Assembly (NCBI GenBank): GCA_003243275.1
Contig: QFQR01000004.1
Coordinates: forward strand, 62,001 to 126,000
Direction: 5' to 3'
Length of the DNA: 64,000 nt
Source of the DNA: Leifsonia xyli
Lineage (GTDB): Bacteria > Actinomycetota > Actinomycetes > Actinomycetales > Microbacteriaceae
Under the pieces are notes generated by a model. The model searched no databases. It was given only the letters and a program-made list of their open reading frames with translations, and was not told where the DNA came from. Shown here in pieces: positions 52,067-60,293 of the stretch; positions within the stretch are counted from its first letter, which is position 1, and every line of letters starts with the position of its first letter. The position numbers and the translations under genes were made by a program.

Positions 52067-52678
52067 TCAGCGCGGGGAGGGCGTGAGCCCGGCGAGCACG
52101 AGGTCGAGGCCCGCGGCGAAACCCGAGGTGGACGGATGCGGTTGCGCGTGCGCCCGCGCGTGCTGCTGCACCTGGGGGTAATCGGCGAGCTGCTCGACGA
52201 GCGCCGCATCCGGGCCGCCGCGGTAGCTGGCCTCCTGCGCGGTGTAGCCGAGCACGAGCGCGTCGATGAGGTGGTAGCTCTCGTAGCGGGCCTCGTCGGA
52301 GAGCCCGGCGCGCTGCAGCTGGGTGAGGAGCGCCTCGATCACCCCGAGTCGAGCCCGCCCGCCCGCGGAGCTGGCCACCTCGAGCACCCAGGAGTGGGCC
52401 AGCAGCGAGCGATGCGCGTCGGTGGCGATCCGGCGCACCGCGTCGAACGGCTCCAGCGTTCCGGCATCCGTCCCCACCTCGCCCCACACGCGTTCGGCTG
52501 CGGCTTCGAGCAGCGCCCGCTTGTCGGCGACGTGGTGGTACAGCGACATCGCCTCGACCCCGAGCCGCCGCGCGAGCGCGCGCATCGTGAGCCCGGCCGT
52601 GCCCGCCTCGTCGGCCAACGCGACGGCCTCCCGGGCGATGGAGTCGAGGCTGAGGGGGGCATGCGGGCGGCGCGCCAT
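52067..52678 (-). CDS. TetR family regulator (TetR_C-type ligand domain)
   Basis: This 203-residue protein has the HTH in LSLDSIAREAVALADEAGTAGLTMRALARRLGVEAMSLYHHVADKRALLEAAAERVW (about 8-64), the class with YHHV instead of YRHF. A C-terminal domain (HSWVLEVASSAGGRARLGVIEALLTQLQRAG...) follows. The start at 52678 (MARRPHAPLS) keeps the HTH complete. It is divergent from the oxidoreductase gene with a clear palindromic operator between them, so it probably represses both. Confidence 0.9.
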   Translation of the reverse strand: MARRPHAPLSLDSIAREAVALADEAGTAGLTMRALARRLGVEAMSLYHHVADKRALLEAAAERVWGEVGTDAGTLEPFDAVRRIATDAHRSLLAHSWVLEVASSAGGRARLGVIEALLTQLQRAGLSDEARYESYHLIDALVLGYTAQEASYRGGPDAALVEQLADYPQVQQHARAHAQPHPSTSGFAAGLDLVLAGLTPSPR

Positions 52679-52701
52679 CAGGAGGTCCTTCCCGTCCACG
52701 G

Positions 52702-52716
52702 ACTTACGTTGTAAGT
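52702..52716. promoter_or_regulatory. TetR-type operator ACTTAC-GTT-GTAAGT
   Basis: Perfect 6-3-6 inverted repeat in the 74-base divergent region of the tetR and oxidoreductase genes; TTAC-N3-GTAA is a typical core bound by this TetR class. Confidence 0.7.
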
Positions 52717-52752
52717 TTAGCATCCGAAGGGCTCCTCGGAGTCGGGAGAGGC

Positions 52753-53733
52753 ATGCGCGCGATACGGAACAGGCGGTACGGAGGCCCCGAGCACCTCACG
52801 CTGGAGGAGGTGCCCCTGCCCGAGCCCGCGGCCGGCGAGGTGCAGCTCCGGGTCGCGGCGGCCGGATTCAACGCGCTCGACGTGCATCTCATGCGCGGCG
52901 AGCCCTACCTGATCCGTGCCGCGCGCGGCATCCCGCGGCCCCGCGACCCCCGCCTCGGCGCGGACGTCGCCGGAGTCGTCACCGGCATCGGGCCCGGCGT
53001 GACCGGCATCGCACTCGGCGACGCCGTCTTCGGCCCCACGCGGGGCGCATTCGCCGAGCACACCGTCGCACGCGCCGCCGACATCCTCCCGGTGCCGACC
53101 GGCCTCGCGATGCGGGACGCCGCCGTGCTGCCCATCGCCGGAACCACCGCACTCCAGGCGCTCGGCGGAGACGGCCGCGACCCACGCGGACGGCACGTGC
53201 TCGTCCACGGCGCATCGGGGGGCGTCGGGCATCTCACGGTGCAGCTCGCGCGCGGCCTCGGGGCCGAGCGCGTCGACGCCGTCACGAGCGCCCGCAACGC
53301 GGAGTTCGTCGCCGCCCTGGGCGCCGACCGGGTCGTCGACTACGGTCGGCAGGAGGTGACGGATGCCGCGGAGCGCTACGACCTCGTCATCGACACCGTC
53401 AGCACCCATCCGCTCGCACGCATGCAGGAACTCCTTCGGCCCGGCGGCACGCTCGTGGTCGTGGGGAGCCTGCGGATGGGGCACTGGTTCGGACCGCTCG
53501 CCGCGATCTCCCGAGCGAAGCGCCTCGACCGGGACGACGCCCGCGTCGTGACCCTCTCGTCGCGGTGGGATCGCGCCGCGCTCGAGACGCTCGCGCTCGA
53601 GGCTGCGGCGGGGCGGCTGCGCCCGCACATCTCGCAGAGCTACGCGCTCGCGGCGGTGGCCGACGGTGTGCGTGCGATCGAGGCGGGTCACGTGCGCGGC
53701 AAGCTCGTGATGGAGGCGGAGGAGAGGGGCTGA
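52753..53733 (+). CDS. Zinc-free NADPH:quinone oxidoreductase-type dehydrogenase (MDR superfamily)
   Basis: This 326-residue medium-chain reductase has YGGPEHLTLEEVPLPEPAAGEVQLRVAAAGFNALDVHLMRGEP, GADVAGVVTGIGPGV and the cofactor motif HVLVHGASGGVGHLTVQLARGLGA (AxGGVG form). There are no zinc-site Cys residues, which points to the quinone oxidoreductase branch. It is under probable TetR control. The last 10 bases, including the stop, lie inside the 42-bp attL repeat, so insertion of the adjacent element preserved but did not alter the stop. Confidence 0.9.
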   Translation: MRAIRNRRYGGPEHLTLEEVPLPEPAAGEVQLRVAAAGFNALDVHLMRGEPYLIRAARGIPRPRDPRLGADVAGVVTGIGPGVTGIALGDAVFGPTRGAFAEHTVARAADILPVPTGLAMRDAAVLPIAGTTALQALGGDGRDPRGRHVLVHGASGGVGHLTVQLARGLGAERVDAVTSARNAEFVAALGADRVVDYGRQEVTDAAERYDLVIDTVSTHPLARMQELLRPGGTLVVVGSLRMGHWFGPLAAISRAKRLDRDDARVVTLSSRWDRAALETLALEAAAGRLRPHISQSYALAAVADGVRAIEAGHVRGKLVMEAEERG

Positions 53734-53765
53734 CGGGAATCGAACCCGCGCTATCTGCTTGGGAA
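53724..53765. repeat. attL: 42-bp copy of the tRNA-Gly 3' half
   Basis: This stretch is identical to 63024-63065 over 42 bases, from GAGGGGC to GGGAA. It corresponds to the tRNA-Gly(CCC) gene from the anticodon loop through base 73. The flanks differ on both sides, so these are the limits of the duplication. Confidence 0.93.
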
Positions 53766-53886
53766 CTTCGCTAGGCCCCTGTCCTAACTCGCCCACGTTA
53801 ACACGTAGTTCCCCGGATTTAAAGGCCTCGCGCGCCACGTCACCCGTTCCGGCGGGTGCCATTCGATACCCCTAGATACCGCTCGG

Positions 53887-53905
53887 GAGTCCACGCGAGT
53901 CCACG
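53887..53905 (+). repeat. Left arm-type repeats GAGTCCACG x2
   Basis: GAGTCCACG at 53887-53895 and 53897-53905, spaced exactly 10 bp, lie between attL and the left recombinase. The same pair with the same spacing is at 62932-62950, so these are probable integrase arm-binding sites. Confidence 0.7.
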
Positions 53906-53968
53906 CGGGAGCCTGTTGTCGTGCCTGCACGGTACTTTCCGTCCAGACCAAGCGGAAGGGAGCAGGCC

Positions 53969-55393
53969 ATGCAGGGGACCACCTGGGGGAAGGCGCTCGA
54001 GGAGTTCGCCGCGGCGCAGGTCGCTCACGGCATCGCAGGGGCGAGCATCGACAAGCAGCAGCGGATCCTGCGGCGCGCAGCGCTCGAGCTGGGCGGCGAG
54101 CCGATGGGGGCGAGCCGCGAGCAGCTCTCAAGATGGGTCGATCAACACCCGGGCACCGTGCGAAGCGTCAAGAGCGTGCGGCAGACGCTCCGCGCCTTCT
54201 ACCGCTGGGCGGTCGCCGCTGGCTACATCAATGAGAGCCCGGCACCGCCGCCTCCGCCGGTCACACGCTATCGACTCGAGCAGCGTTGGCAGGACGCTCT
54301 GAGCGACTTCGAGGCAGGCCAGCTGCGTTCGCGCCTCGCCGCTAGCACGATCGCCCAGCGCGTGAAGTACGTCACCCGCCTCGCCCGCGAAGCGGAGAGC
54401 GGGCCGTGGGAGCTTAGCGGCGACGAGCTGCGTGGGTGGCTCGACGGCCTCGGCTGCTCGCCCCCGACGCGCGCCGCCCACCGTGTCGCCGTCCGCGCCT
54501 TCTACCGCTGGGCGGTCAAGGACGGGCGCATACTCGAAGACCCCGCCGCCGACGACGACCGGGTGCAGCGGCTCCCCGTGCCGGTGTCGTGGGCGCCGGA
54601 GCTCGACGCCTACCTGCGATATCTGCGAAGTGTCGGCCGGCCAGCCTCCACCGTCCGCTCCCGACGCGACCAGCTCGCGCGGTTCGCTCGCGACCACCGC
54701 AGCCTCCCGCCCTTCGAGGTGACTTTGGACGACCTCGCGGAGTGGCTCGCCGGCAAGCGCTGGGCGGCGGAGACACGCCGCGGTAACCGATCAGCGCTCG
54801 TTTCGTTCTATCGGTGGGCGGAGGCGACGGGTCGTGTCGAGCTGAGTCCCGCTGCGGAGCTGCCGGTCACGCGCGGAGGGCAGCCGCGGCCGCGGCCGGC
54901 GCTCGAGCATGAAGTGCGCGTTGCGCTCGCCGGCGCGACGCCGCGCGAGCGGCTTGCGATCCGCCTCGCTGCCGAACTCGGGATGCGCCGCGGCGAGGTC
55001 GCATGCGTGCACACTCGTGACCTCGTGCAGTTGCCCGGCGATGACTCGTGGTGGCTCCTCGTGCATGGGAAGGGCAACCGTCAGCGACGGCTGCCCTTGC
55101 AAGCCGACCTCGCCACCACGCTTCGGGCGCTTCCCGCTGGCTACGCCTTCCCCGGCCGCGACGGCGGGCACCTCTCACCGCGATACCTCGGCAAGCTCAT
55201 CACAGGCCTCCTGCCCGAGGGCGTCACGATGCATGCTCTGCGGCACCGCTTTGCGACGCGCGCCTACAACGTCGACCGCGATGTGTTCGCCGTGCAGCAC
55301 TTCCTCGGGCATGCCAGCCCCGCCACGACGCAACGCTATGTCCTGGTCGCCGACGCTCGCCTCCGCGAACTTGGCGCGGCGGTCGCGTCATGA
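53969..55393 (+). CDS. Tyrosine recombinase with three tandem core-binding-like domains
   Basis: This 474-residue protein has three successive helical units of about 85 residues (about 7-92, 108-193, 209-294), each ending in a variant of SFYRWAxxxGRxxxSPA (RAFYRWAVAAGYINESPA, RAFYRWAVKDGRILEDPA, VSFYRWAEATGRVELSPA). These match SAM-like core-binding domains of phage integrases. The catalytic domain (about 308-474) is complete: R340 in GMRRGE, K368 in GKGN, H422 and R425 in HALRHRF, H448 in LGHAS, and Y457. Normal family members have one such N-terminal domain. AAGGGAG precedes the ATG. It overlaps the next gene by 4 bases. Confidence 0.9.
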   Translation: MQGTTWGKALEEFAAAQVAHGIAGASIDKQQRILRRAALELGGEPMGASREQLSRWVDQHPGTVRSVKSVRQTLRAFYRWAVAAGYINESPAPPPPPVTRYRLEQRWQDALSDFEAGQLRSRLAASTIAQRVKYVTRLAREAESGPWELSGDELRGWLDGLGCSPPTRAAHRVAVRAFYRWAVKDGRILEDPAADDDRVQRLPVPVSWAPELDAYLRYLRSVGRPASTVRSRRDQLARFARDHRSLPPFEVTLDDLAEWLAGKRWAAETRRGNRSALVSFYRWAEATGRVELSPAAELPVTRGGQPRPRPALEHEVRVALAGATPRERLAIRLAAELGMRRGEVACVHTRDLVQLPGDDSWWLLVHGKGNRQRRLPLQADLATTLRALPAGYAFPGRDGGHLSPRYLGKLITGLLPEGVTMHALRHRFATRAYNVDRDVFAVQHFLGHASPATTQRYVLVADARLRELGAAVAS

Positions 55394-55677
55394 GCGGTGC
55401 GCTCGACTGCCCGGTGCCGTGGTGCGATGGTGACCGAGTGGGCCACGGCGCCGAAGGTGAGGCTCCCGACCGGTGGCTACACGCCGGCATCGACACCGAG
55501 TGGCCCGGCATCGGCTACGGGCAGATACTCCGGGAGGGGGTCAGTCCCGCCGAGTACTTCCTGCACCTGAGCCTGGACGTCGCCGTCGGGCCGATCGAGG
55601 CGCGCGAGCTGGCGTCACGGCTGCGAGTGATCGCTGCGCGGCTCGAGAATCGAGCAGGCGACTTGCCGACCTTCTGA
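55390..55677 (+). CDS. Small DUF6907-like protein
   Basis: This 95-residue protein begins MSGALDCPVPWCDGDRVGHGAEGEAPDRWLHAG, a Cys-Pro-x-W-C opening like actinobacterial DUF6907 proteins. It ends PIEARELASRLRVIAARLE, also like that family's last helix. The function is unknown; such proteins are common on actinobacterial mobile elements. The ATGA overlap couples it to the recombinase. It is not certain that it acts in recombination. Confidence 0.68.
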   Translation: MSGALDCPVPWCDGDRVGHGAEGEAPDRWLHAGIDTEWPGIGYGQILREGVSPAEYFLHLSLDVAVGPIEARELASRLRVIAARLENRAGDLPTF

Positions 55678-55816
55678 GCAGGCAGTGTCCGGGCAATCGA
55701 CTAGCCTCCATCTCAGGCTGCCGAAGGCAGCAGCTTTGTCGTGGCAAAGCGGGAAGAACCTCTGGGGGGAGAATTCCGTGCTGCCCCCAGGCGGAGGTAC
55801 GGACGCCCTCTCAAAA

Positions 55817-55853
55817 ACAATCGCCCGTCAAGGCACACTTGACGGGCGATTGT
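55817..55853 (-). terminator. Strong intrinsic terminator for the minus-strand operon
   Basis: ACAATCGCCCGTCAAG pairs perfectly with CTTGACGGGCGATTGT (16 bp) around GCACA. Read on the minus strand the stem is followed by TTTTTGAGA. The surrounding gap 55678-55983 has no gene; it also holds the tandem repeat at 55908-55947. Confidence 0.88.
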
Positions 55854-55907
55854 CTCGCACTGAGATTGCCCGGGAGCATCACCCGCATACCCGCATCACC
55901 CGCCGAC

Positions 55908-55947
55908 CTGACCCCGGAGGCTACCGCCTGACCCCGGAGGCTACCGC
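55908..55947. repeat. Two tandem copies of a 20-bp unit
   Basis: CTGACCCCGGAGGCTACCGC occurs at 55908-55927 and again at 55928-55947. ATACCCGCA (near 55888) and TGCGGGTAT (near 55955) flank it as an inverted pair. Confidence 0.7.
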
Positions 55948-55983
55948 CTGCCGGTGCGGGTATCGCGCGGGTGGGGATGCGGG

Positions 55984-56226
55984 TCACGAGTTCGACAGCA
56001 ACTCTTCGAGCCGCGCTGCTCGCACGATGTTCGACGACGAGAGCACGAGCGCCGCCGCCGCCACTCGGATGAGCGCTGCGCGATCGAGTTCGACAAGGCG
56101 GGCGTGGAGCACCTCGCCTGCCGCTTCGTTGTCGTCAAACTCGTGCGCGAACAGCAGCGGCGCTAGTAGGTCTCTCGTGAGAGGCTCGAGCGGGAAGTCG
56201 GCGGCCATATCCGCGGGATCACTCAC
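55984..56226 (-). CDS. Hypothetical protein, 80 residues
   Basis: This is an 80-residue acidic, helical protein (PLTRDLLAPLLFAHEFDDNEAAGEVLHARLVELDRAALIRVAAAALVLSSSNIVRAARLEELLS). It starts at a GTG overlapping the tape-measure-like gene stop (GTGA). I recognise no family. It is the last gene of the minus-strand operon before the terminator. A role paired with the tape-measure-like protein is possible by position only. Confidence 0.68.
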   Translation of the reverse strand: MSDPADMAADFPLEPLTRDLLAPLLFAHEFDDNEAAGEVLHARLVELDRAALIRVAAAALVLSSSNIVRAARLEELLSNS

Positions 56227-57449
56227 GGGATCGCCCGCCCCTGGCGATCCATCGCCTGCAACTTCACCTCGAGGAGGCGACGCTGGTTGGCACGCCAGTT
56301 CTCGAGCTTCCGGTCTGCCTCGGACGTGTCGACGTCCAGCTTCAAGGTCGTGCTCGTCGGGAGGCTGTAGATGCGTTTCTCGATCGCATCCACGTCCTGC
56401 GTCGCTTGACCGGTCTCGGCGTCGATGTAGACCTTCGTCTCATCCGGGAGCGTGTAGACCGTGTCCCCGAATTCATCGATCTGCTTCGTTGCGCCGGCCG
56501 TGTGCTCTGCGAGGAGACGCAACGAGTCGGAGTACGCATCGGCCTGCTGGGCACCGAGCTGCATGGCACCTGTGATTCCATCAAGCGCCGCTTGGCCTTC
56601 CTGAACGGCTCCGCGCCACCCGCCGAGCGCCGTCGATTCGTCGAGCATCTTCTGGTTGTTGTCATTCAGCACCGCCGCGAACTCGTCGTGGCGCTTGTTG
56701 AGCGAAGCTTGCGCCTCCTCGAGCGCCCAGGTGTTTCCGGTCATGGCGTTGATTGCCGTCGAGACTGACACGCCCCACAGGTTCGCGTTTTTCTCCGCTT
56801 CCTTGTAGCGCTCGGGATCGGTGGCGATCGCTTGGAACATCGCAGTCTGCTGAGCTGCATTCACGACGCGACCGGCTGAATCGATGTAGGTCTGCGCCCA
56901 CTCCGAGGCGGCCTCCTCGAGCTCCTTCTGCCGCTCGTTCGCGTCCGTCAGTGCAGCCGACACGAGGCCGATCCCGGCGGCCCCGGCGGCAACTGCGGCG
57001 GCGGCAGGAATGCCTGCGCCCGTGGATGAGAGCCCGACCACGAGCCCGCCTAGCGTCCCCTGCGCGGTGTCGACGAAGGAGTTGAGCGACCCGTCGAACG
57101 ACGAGAAGGTCTCGGACGCGTTCTGCAGCAGCTCACCCTTCACTTCCCGCATGGACTCGCGGGCCGTCGACACCTGCTCCTTGGCGGCGCGCTTCTGAGC
57201 GCGCACGGACTCGCCGGCTTCTTGCCGGATGATGTCGCCGAGCTCGCGGTTTTCGCGGGCGAGTTTCTTGGTCTCCTCCTGCGCCTGCTTGTAGGCCCGC
57301 TCGAGCTCCTCGAGGTTGTCCGCGCCGGTGTAGCCGAGCTTGTCGAGGACCTTTGCCGCGTCCTCGGTCGGGTCGATGAGGCCCTTCTGGATGGCCGTCA
57401 TGAAGTCGCGCGTGTCCGCACCGATCGAGATAGAGATTCCCTTGGCCAT
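56223..57449 (-). CDS. Phage tail tape-measure-like protein
   Basis: This 408-residue, Ala-rich, largely coiled-coil protein begins MAKGISISIGADTRDFMTAIQKGLIDPTEDAAKVLDKLGYTGAD, the opening seen in phage tape-measure and minor tail proteins. A long helical section (about 45-110), a hydrophobic patch (LGGLVVGLSSTGAGIPAAAAVAAGAAGIGLVSAAL, about 133-167) and a C-terminal part with ADRKLENWRANQRRLLEVKLQ follow. It is short compared with genuine tape measures (often more than 800 residues). It has no other tail genes beside it. The stop/start overlap with the upstream gene is one base (TGATG). Confidence 0.68.
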   Translation of the reverse strand: MAKGISISIGADTRDFMTAIQKGLIDPTEDAAKVLDKLGYTGADNLEELERAYKQAQEETKKLARENRELGDIIRQEAGESVRAQKRAAKEQVSTARESMREVKGELLQNASETFSSFDGSLNSFVDTAQGTLGGLVVGLSSTGAGIPAAAAVAAGAAGIGLVSAALTDANERQKELEEAASEWAQTYIDSAGRVVNAAQQTAMFQAIATDPERYKEAEKNANLWGVSVSTAINAMTGNTWALEEAQASLNKRHDEFAAVLNDNNQKMLDESTALGGWRGAVQEGQAALDGITGAMQLGAQQADAYSDSLRLLAEHTAGATKQIDEFGDTVYTLPDETKVYIDAETGQATQDVDAIEKRIYSLPTSTTLKLDVDTSEADRKLENWRANQRRLLEVKLQAMDRQGRAIP

Positions 57450-58024
57450 CACTCACCACCCTTGCGTGCGAATGCCGGCGGGAACAGCTCGGTTCGTACC
57501 AGCTGCTCGCGCGTGGTGCCTGCCTTCACGACTTCAGCACGCAGGTGCTCGAGCATGAGGGCAGACGCCACTGTGTGGCAAAGCTTGCATGACGTGAGTT
57601 GTCGCCCATCTGCCAGCGGTCGGTTCCCTACCTGTCCGCGCGCATCCTCTCGGAATGTCGAGCACACCGGGCAGGTATAGGTCGCTCGGCGGCGGGACTC
57701 GCGCAGATCCTGCACCGCGGCATCCTGCCAAGCGCTCTTCGCGATGCGCATCCGTTCCTGTGCCTCGAGCACCGCGCGGAAGTGCTCAAAATGCTGGGCC
57801 TCCAGCTCGGCGTGTAGGGCGTCAACCCGGCCCCAGAAATGCAGATGCGCCGTGGCACCGCTCTCCACCTCCTCTCGGGCGATGTGCATTGCCCACCGCC
57901 GGGCGGCGTCTGAGACCTGGCTGGGCAGCTCCCTCGGATCGAGAACACTGTGCACGGGCGCGTGTGTTGCGAGCTCCGAAGGGAGTGCAGGGATCTGCGG
58001 CAGTTGCGGGTTGTCGGTACTCAT
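57449..58024 (-). CDS. Hypothetical protein with CxxC zinc-ribbon-like pairs
   Basis: This 191-residue protein has two Cys pairs, YTCPVCSTFRED and TSCKLCHTVAS, about 35 residues apart (near 119 and 155), forming a probable zinc ribbon. The rest is helical with many Glu/Arg/His residues (ARREEVESGATAHLHFWGRVDALHAELEAQHFEHFRAVLEAQERMRIAK). No family is recognised. It sits between the helicase and the tape-measure-like gene, 32 bases after the helicase stop, with its own GAAACAGGAGAAACC ribosome binding site. Confidence 0.7.
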   Translation of the reverse strand: MSTDNPQLPQIPALPSELATHAPVHSVLDPRELPSQVSDAARRWAMHIAREEVESGATAHLHFWGRVDALHAELEAQHFEHFRAVLEAQERMRIAKSAWQDAAVQDLRESRRRATYTCPVCSTFREDARGQVGNRPLADGRQLTSCKLCHTVASALMLEHLRAEVVKAGTTREQLVRTELFPPAFARKGGE

Positions 58025-58056
58025 GGTTTCTCCTGTTTCCTTCTGGTGGGTTCGGG

Positions 58057-59553
58057 TCAGAAAAGCTCTTGCGCGGTGGGGTCGCGGTCGGGGCTCACAA
58101 CGAGCCATAGACGGGAGTGGGTACGGTCCTCGCCCGCGTCCTCTACACGCCAGCCCTGTTGTCGGAGGGCCGGCGCGTCACGCTTCAGCAGGGTGGTCAC
58201 TTCGCGAGCACCCTTCGGCCACGCTCTTGGCGGCTTCCACTCGTGCCCGGACGGGTTCACGCGCTCAAGCAACTGGGCCGCTGTGCCGGTGAAGTCAAGC
58301 GACAGGGTCAGCAGGCGCTCGACAAAAGGCGATGCGGCAAGGGAGTCCGCTGCGATCTCAGCCGCCTGCGCCGAGTAGCGAGTGAGGCCAGCCGATCCGC
58401 GCAAATGATCGACCGCCGCGACGACGTGGGCGAAGTCAGCCATGCGCGGCTTGCTTGCGAGCTCGACTGTCGGCAGCACCCGCAGCACGTCGGCGGCGAG
58501 CTCGAGCAGAGCACCGCGGAGGCTAGGGAGTGCTTGCTGCCAGTGTTGCTGCAACCCTCGCTCGTCAGCACGACGGGTGTCAGGGATGCGGCGCAACTGC
58601 ACGAGCGACATCCGCTCGGCGAGGTCGCCCCGCAGTCCCGCGAAGTCGATTCCGGTGAGTATCACGGCGCGGCGAAATGCGAACACAGAGAGCCCGCCGT
58701 CCGTGTAGAGCTGCCGCCGCACATCACCCTCTCCGGTCACGATTCGACAGAGCGAGTCGCTCAGCCAGTCGTTCACGGTCGAGAGGTTGTCTAGCGCCAC
58801 CACCCACGACCCGGAGAACCCGGTCACAAGCCCATCCGCGTCACGCGGCGGCTTCCGAAGCGCCACCGGCGATGGGTCGATCAACTCGACGAGCATCCGC
58901 GCGGCGGTCGACTTGCCAGTTCCCTGCTCGCCGGTGAGGGTGAGAATCGGGTGCGGCATGTCGGGCAGTAGCGCGGCCACGAGCCAGGCGAGCAAGATCG
59001 GATGATCCTCCGCGGCGACGTTAAGGAACCCGAACAGCCGCCCGAGGTCGCCGCCTCCCGCGGGCGCATCGAGCACGCCCGTCAACTCGGTTCGAGTGAA
59101 CATAACGGGCGCCGAGTCCCGTACCGCCCACCCGGCCGCGCTGACATGCAGCACCGTGCCGGCGCTGTCGCCGGTGTCGATGAAGATGCCTGCTGCCGTC
59201 TCCGCGACTCGGAGATTCAGCACCTCGGGCGCTGACTCCTGCGCGATCCCGGCGAGCGTGAGCAGCGCATCCGCGAGCGCCTGTTGCCCAGCAACTTTCC
59301 CCGTCGCTTCACGGTAGTCGTGGGCAAGCGCGTGCCGGAGCCCGAGCCGCCCGCCGCGCAGCGGCAGGGCAATGTGCGGGCGATCCTTCCGCGCGGCGAA
59401 GTGCTCGCCTTCGAGGGTCACGCCGAGCCGGTAGCGCGACAGAGCAAGCTCCACGATCCGCTCCGAGGCGGTGCTCCTCTCGGCCTTCCTCGCCGCTGGT
59501 TCCGCGTCGACGGGCGGCTCGGCGGGCAGAGTGCGTACGTCGGGCGCGCTCAT
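58057..59553 (-). CDS. Element-encoded AAA/SF3-like replicative helicase
   Basis: This 498-residue protein has Walker A LTGEQGTGKSTAARML (about 207-220) and Walker B SWVVALDNLS (249-258). Sensor-like RRAVILTGIDF and LAERMSLVQLRRIPD follow. The N-terminal 150 residues are probably a regulatory or DNA-binding part. The setting, directly after Prim-Pol with ATGA overlap, is that of the replication helicase in satellites, phages and plasmids. The match to D5/VirE-like proteins is by pattern only. It should unwind the element's replication origin, which is not identified. Confidence 0.8.
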   Translation of the reverse strand: MSAPDVRTLPAEPPVDAEPAARKAERSTASERIVELALSRYRLGVTLEGEHFAARKDRPHIALPLRGGRLGLRHALAHDYREATGKVAGQQALADALLTLAGIAQESAPEVLNLRVAETAAGIFIDTGDSAGTVLHVSAAGWAVRDSAPVMFTRTELTGVLDAPAGGGDLGRLFGFLNVAAEDHPILLAWLVAALLPDMPHPILTLTGEQGTGKSTAARMLVELIDPSPVALRKPPRDADGLVTGFSGSWVVALDNLSTVNDWLSDSLCRIVTGEGDVRRQLYTDGGLSVFAFRRAVILTGIDFAGLRGDLAERMSLVQLRRIPDTRRADERGLQQHWQQALPSLRGALLELAADVLRVLPTVELASKPRMADFAHVVAAVDHLRGSAGLTRYSAQAAEIAADSLAASPFVERLLTLSLDFTGTAAQLLERVNPSGHEWKPPRAWPKGAREVTTLLKRDAPALRQQGWRVEDAGEDRTHSRLWLVVSPDRDPTAQELF

Positions 59554-60293
59554 CGCTTCGCCGTCCTTCGAGCTGATGCCACCGTGCGGGCTGCTTCCCG
59601 CTCGTCAAGGCCGGCCACGATCGCGGCGCCCTCGAGAAGCTCGAGCACCTCCTGCCCCTGCCCCTCTTCGAGAGCCCGGCATGCGGCCCAGAACAGACCC
59701 GCGTTCCGGTTGCCCTCCCCGAGTTGCTCCACGTAGTGCGCCAGGTGCAGCGCACGATCAGGGAGCGGCACTCCCGACCTTCTCGGCAACGTTGCGGGCG
59801 GCCGCGGGCGTAACAGCGCCACGACCTCGGGCGGCAAAGCGACGGGCGCTCGCTGCTCCCACCTGTAGGGTCGGCCCGTCGCCGAGTGCACGCTCGGCGG
59901 CATCACGCAGTACCCGCGATCCGTTTTCACGTCGATGCCCACCGGCAGGCGCCTTGACGACACCGGCCCGCCCGGGTGCAGGTAGTAGCGATGCTGCCCG
60001 CCCGTCCCGCGACCAGAGTGAACGGTCAACGTCGCTGGCAGTCGCACGCCAGCGGCGCGCTCCAGCTCAACGAGCGATCCGCCGTTCTGCGGATCGACGT
60101 CGAGCACGAGCAGCGCCGCCGGCACGCGCGCGCCGACGTTCCACGACGCGCCAGCCGGCCACCACGCGGAAACCTGCGCGAGATCTCGCGAAGCATCCTT
60201 CACGCCGTGCCCCGTCACGGGCACCTTGCCGCGCAGGGGCAACACCGCCCAACCCTTACGCGCTAGCTCCAGCGCGTCACTTCGATCTGGCAC
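59550..60293 (-). CDS. Bifunctional DNA primase/polymerase (Prim-Pol)
   Basis: This 247-residue AEP-type Prim-Pol starts ALELARKGWAVLPLRGKVPVT. The metal-binding LLVLDVDPQNGG (D65, D67), the HSGRGTGGQHRYYLH segment with H101/R102 and GIDVKTDRGYCVMPPS (D121) complete the active site. The GTG at 60293 follows AAGGG by 6 bases; an ATG 39 bases upstream is an alternative. It would prime and copy the element DNA. It overlaps both neighbours, so it belongs to the minus-strand operon. Confidence 0.88.
   Translation of the reverse strand: MPDRSDALELARKGWAVLPLRGKVPVTGHGVKDASRDLAQVSAWWPAGASWNVGARVPAALLVLDVDPQNGGSLVELERAAGVRLPATLTVHSGRGTGGQHRYYLHPGGPVSSRRLPVGIDVKTDRGYCVMPPSVHSATGRPYRWEQRAPVALPPEVVALLRPRPPATLPRRSGVPLPDRALHLAHYVEQLGEGNRNAGLFWAACRALEEGQGQEVLELLEGAAIVAGLDEREAARTVASARRTAKR

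Noticed and set aside
55678..55983. A plus-strand gene continuing through 55685-56575
   Set aside because: The frame crosses a strong minus-strand terminator, tandem repeats and the antisense of two minus-strand genes; the product is Ser/Arg-rich without pattern.
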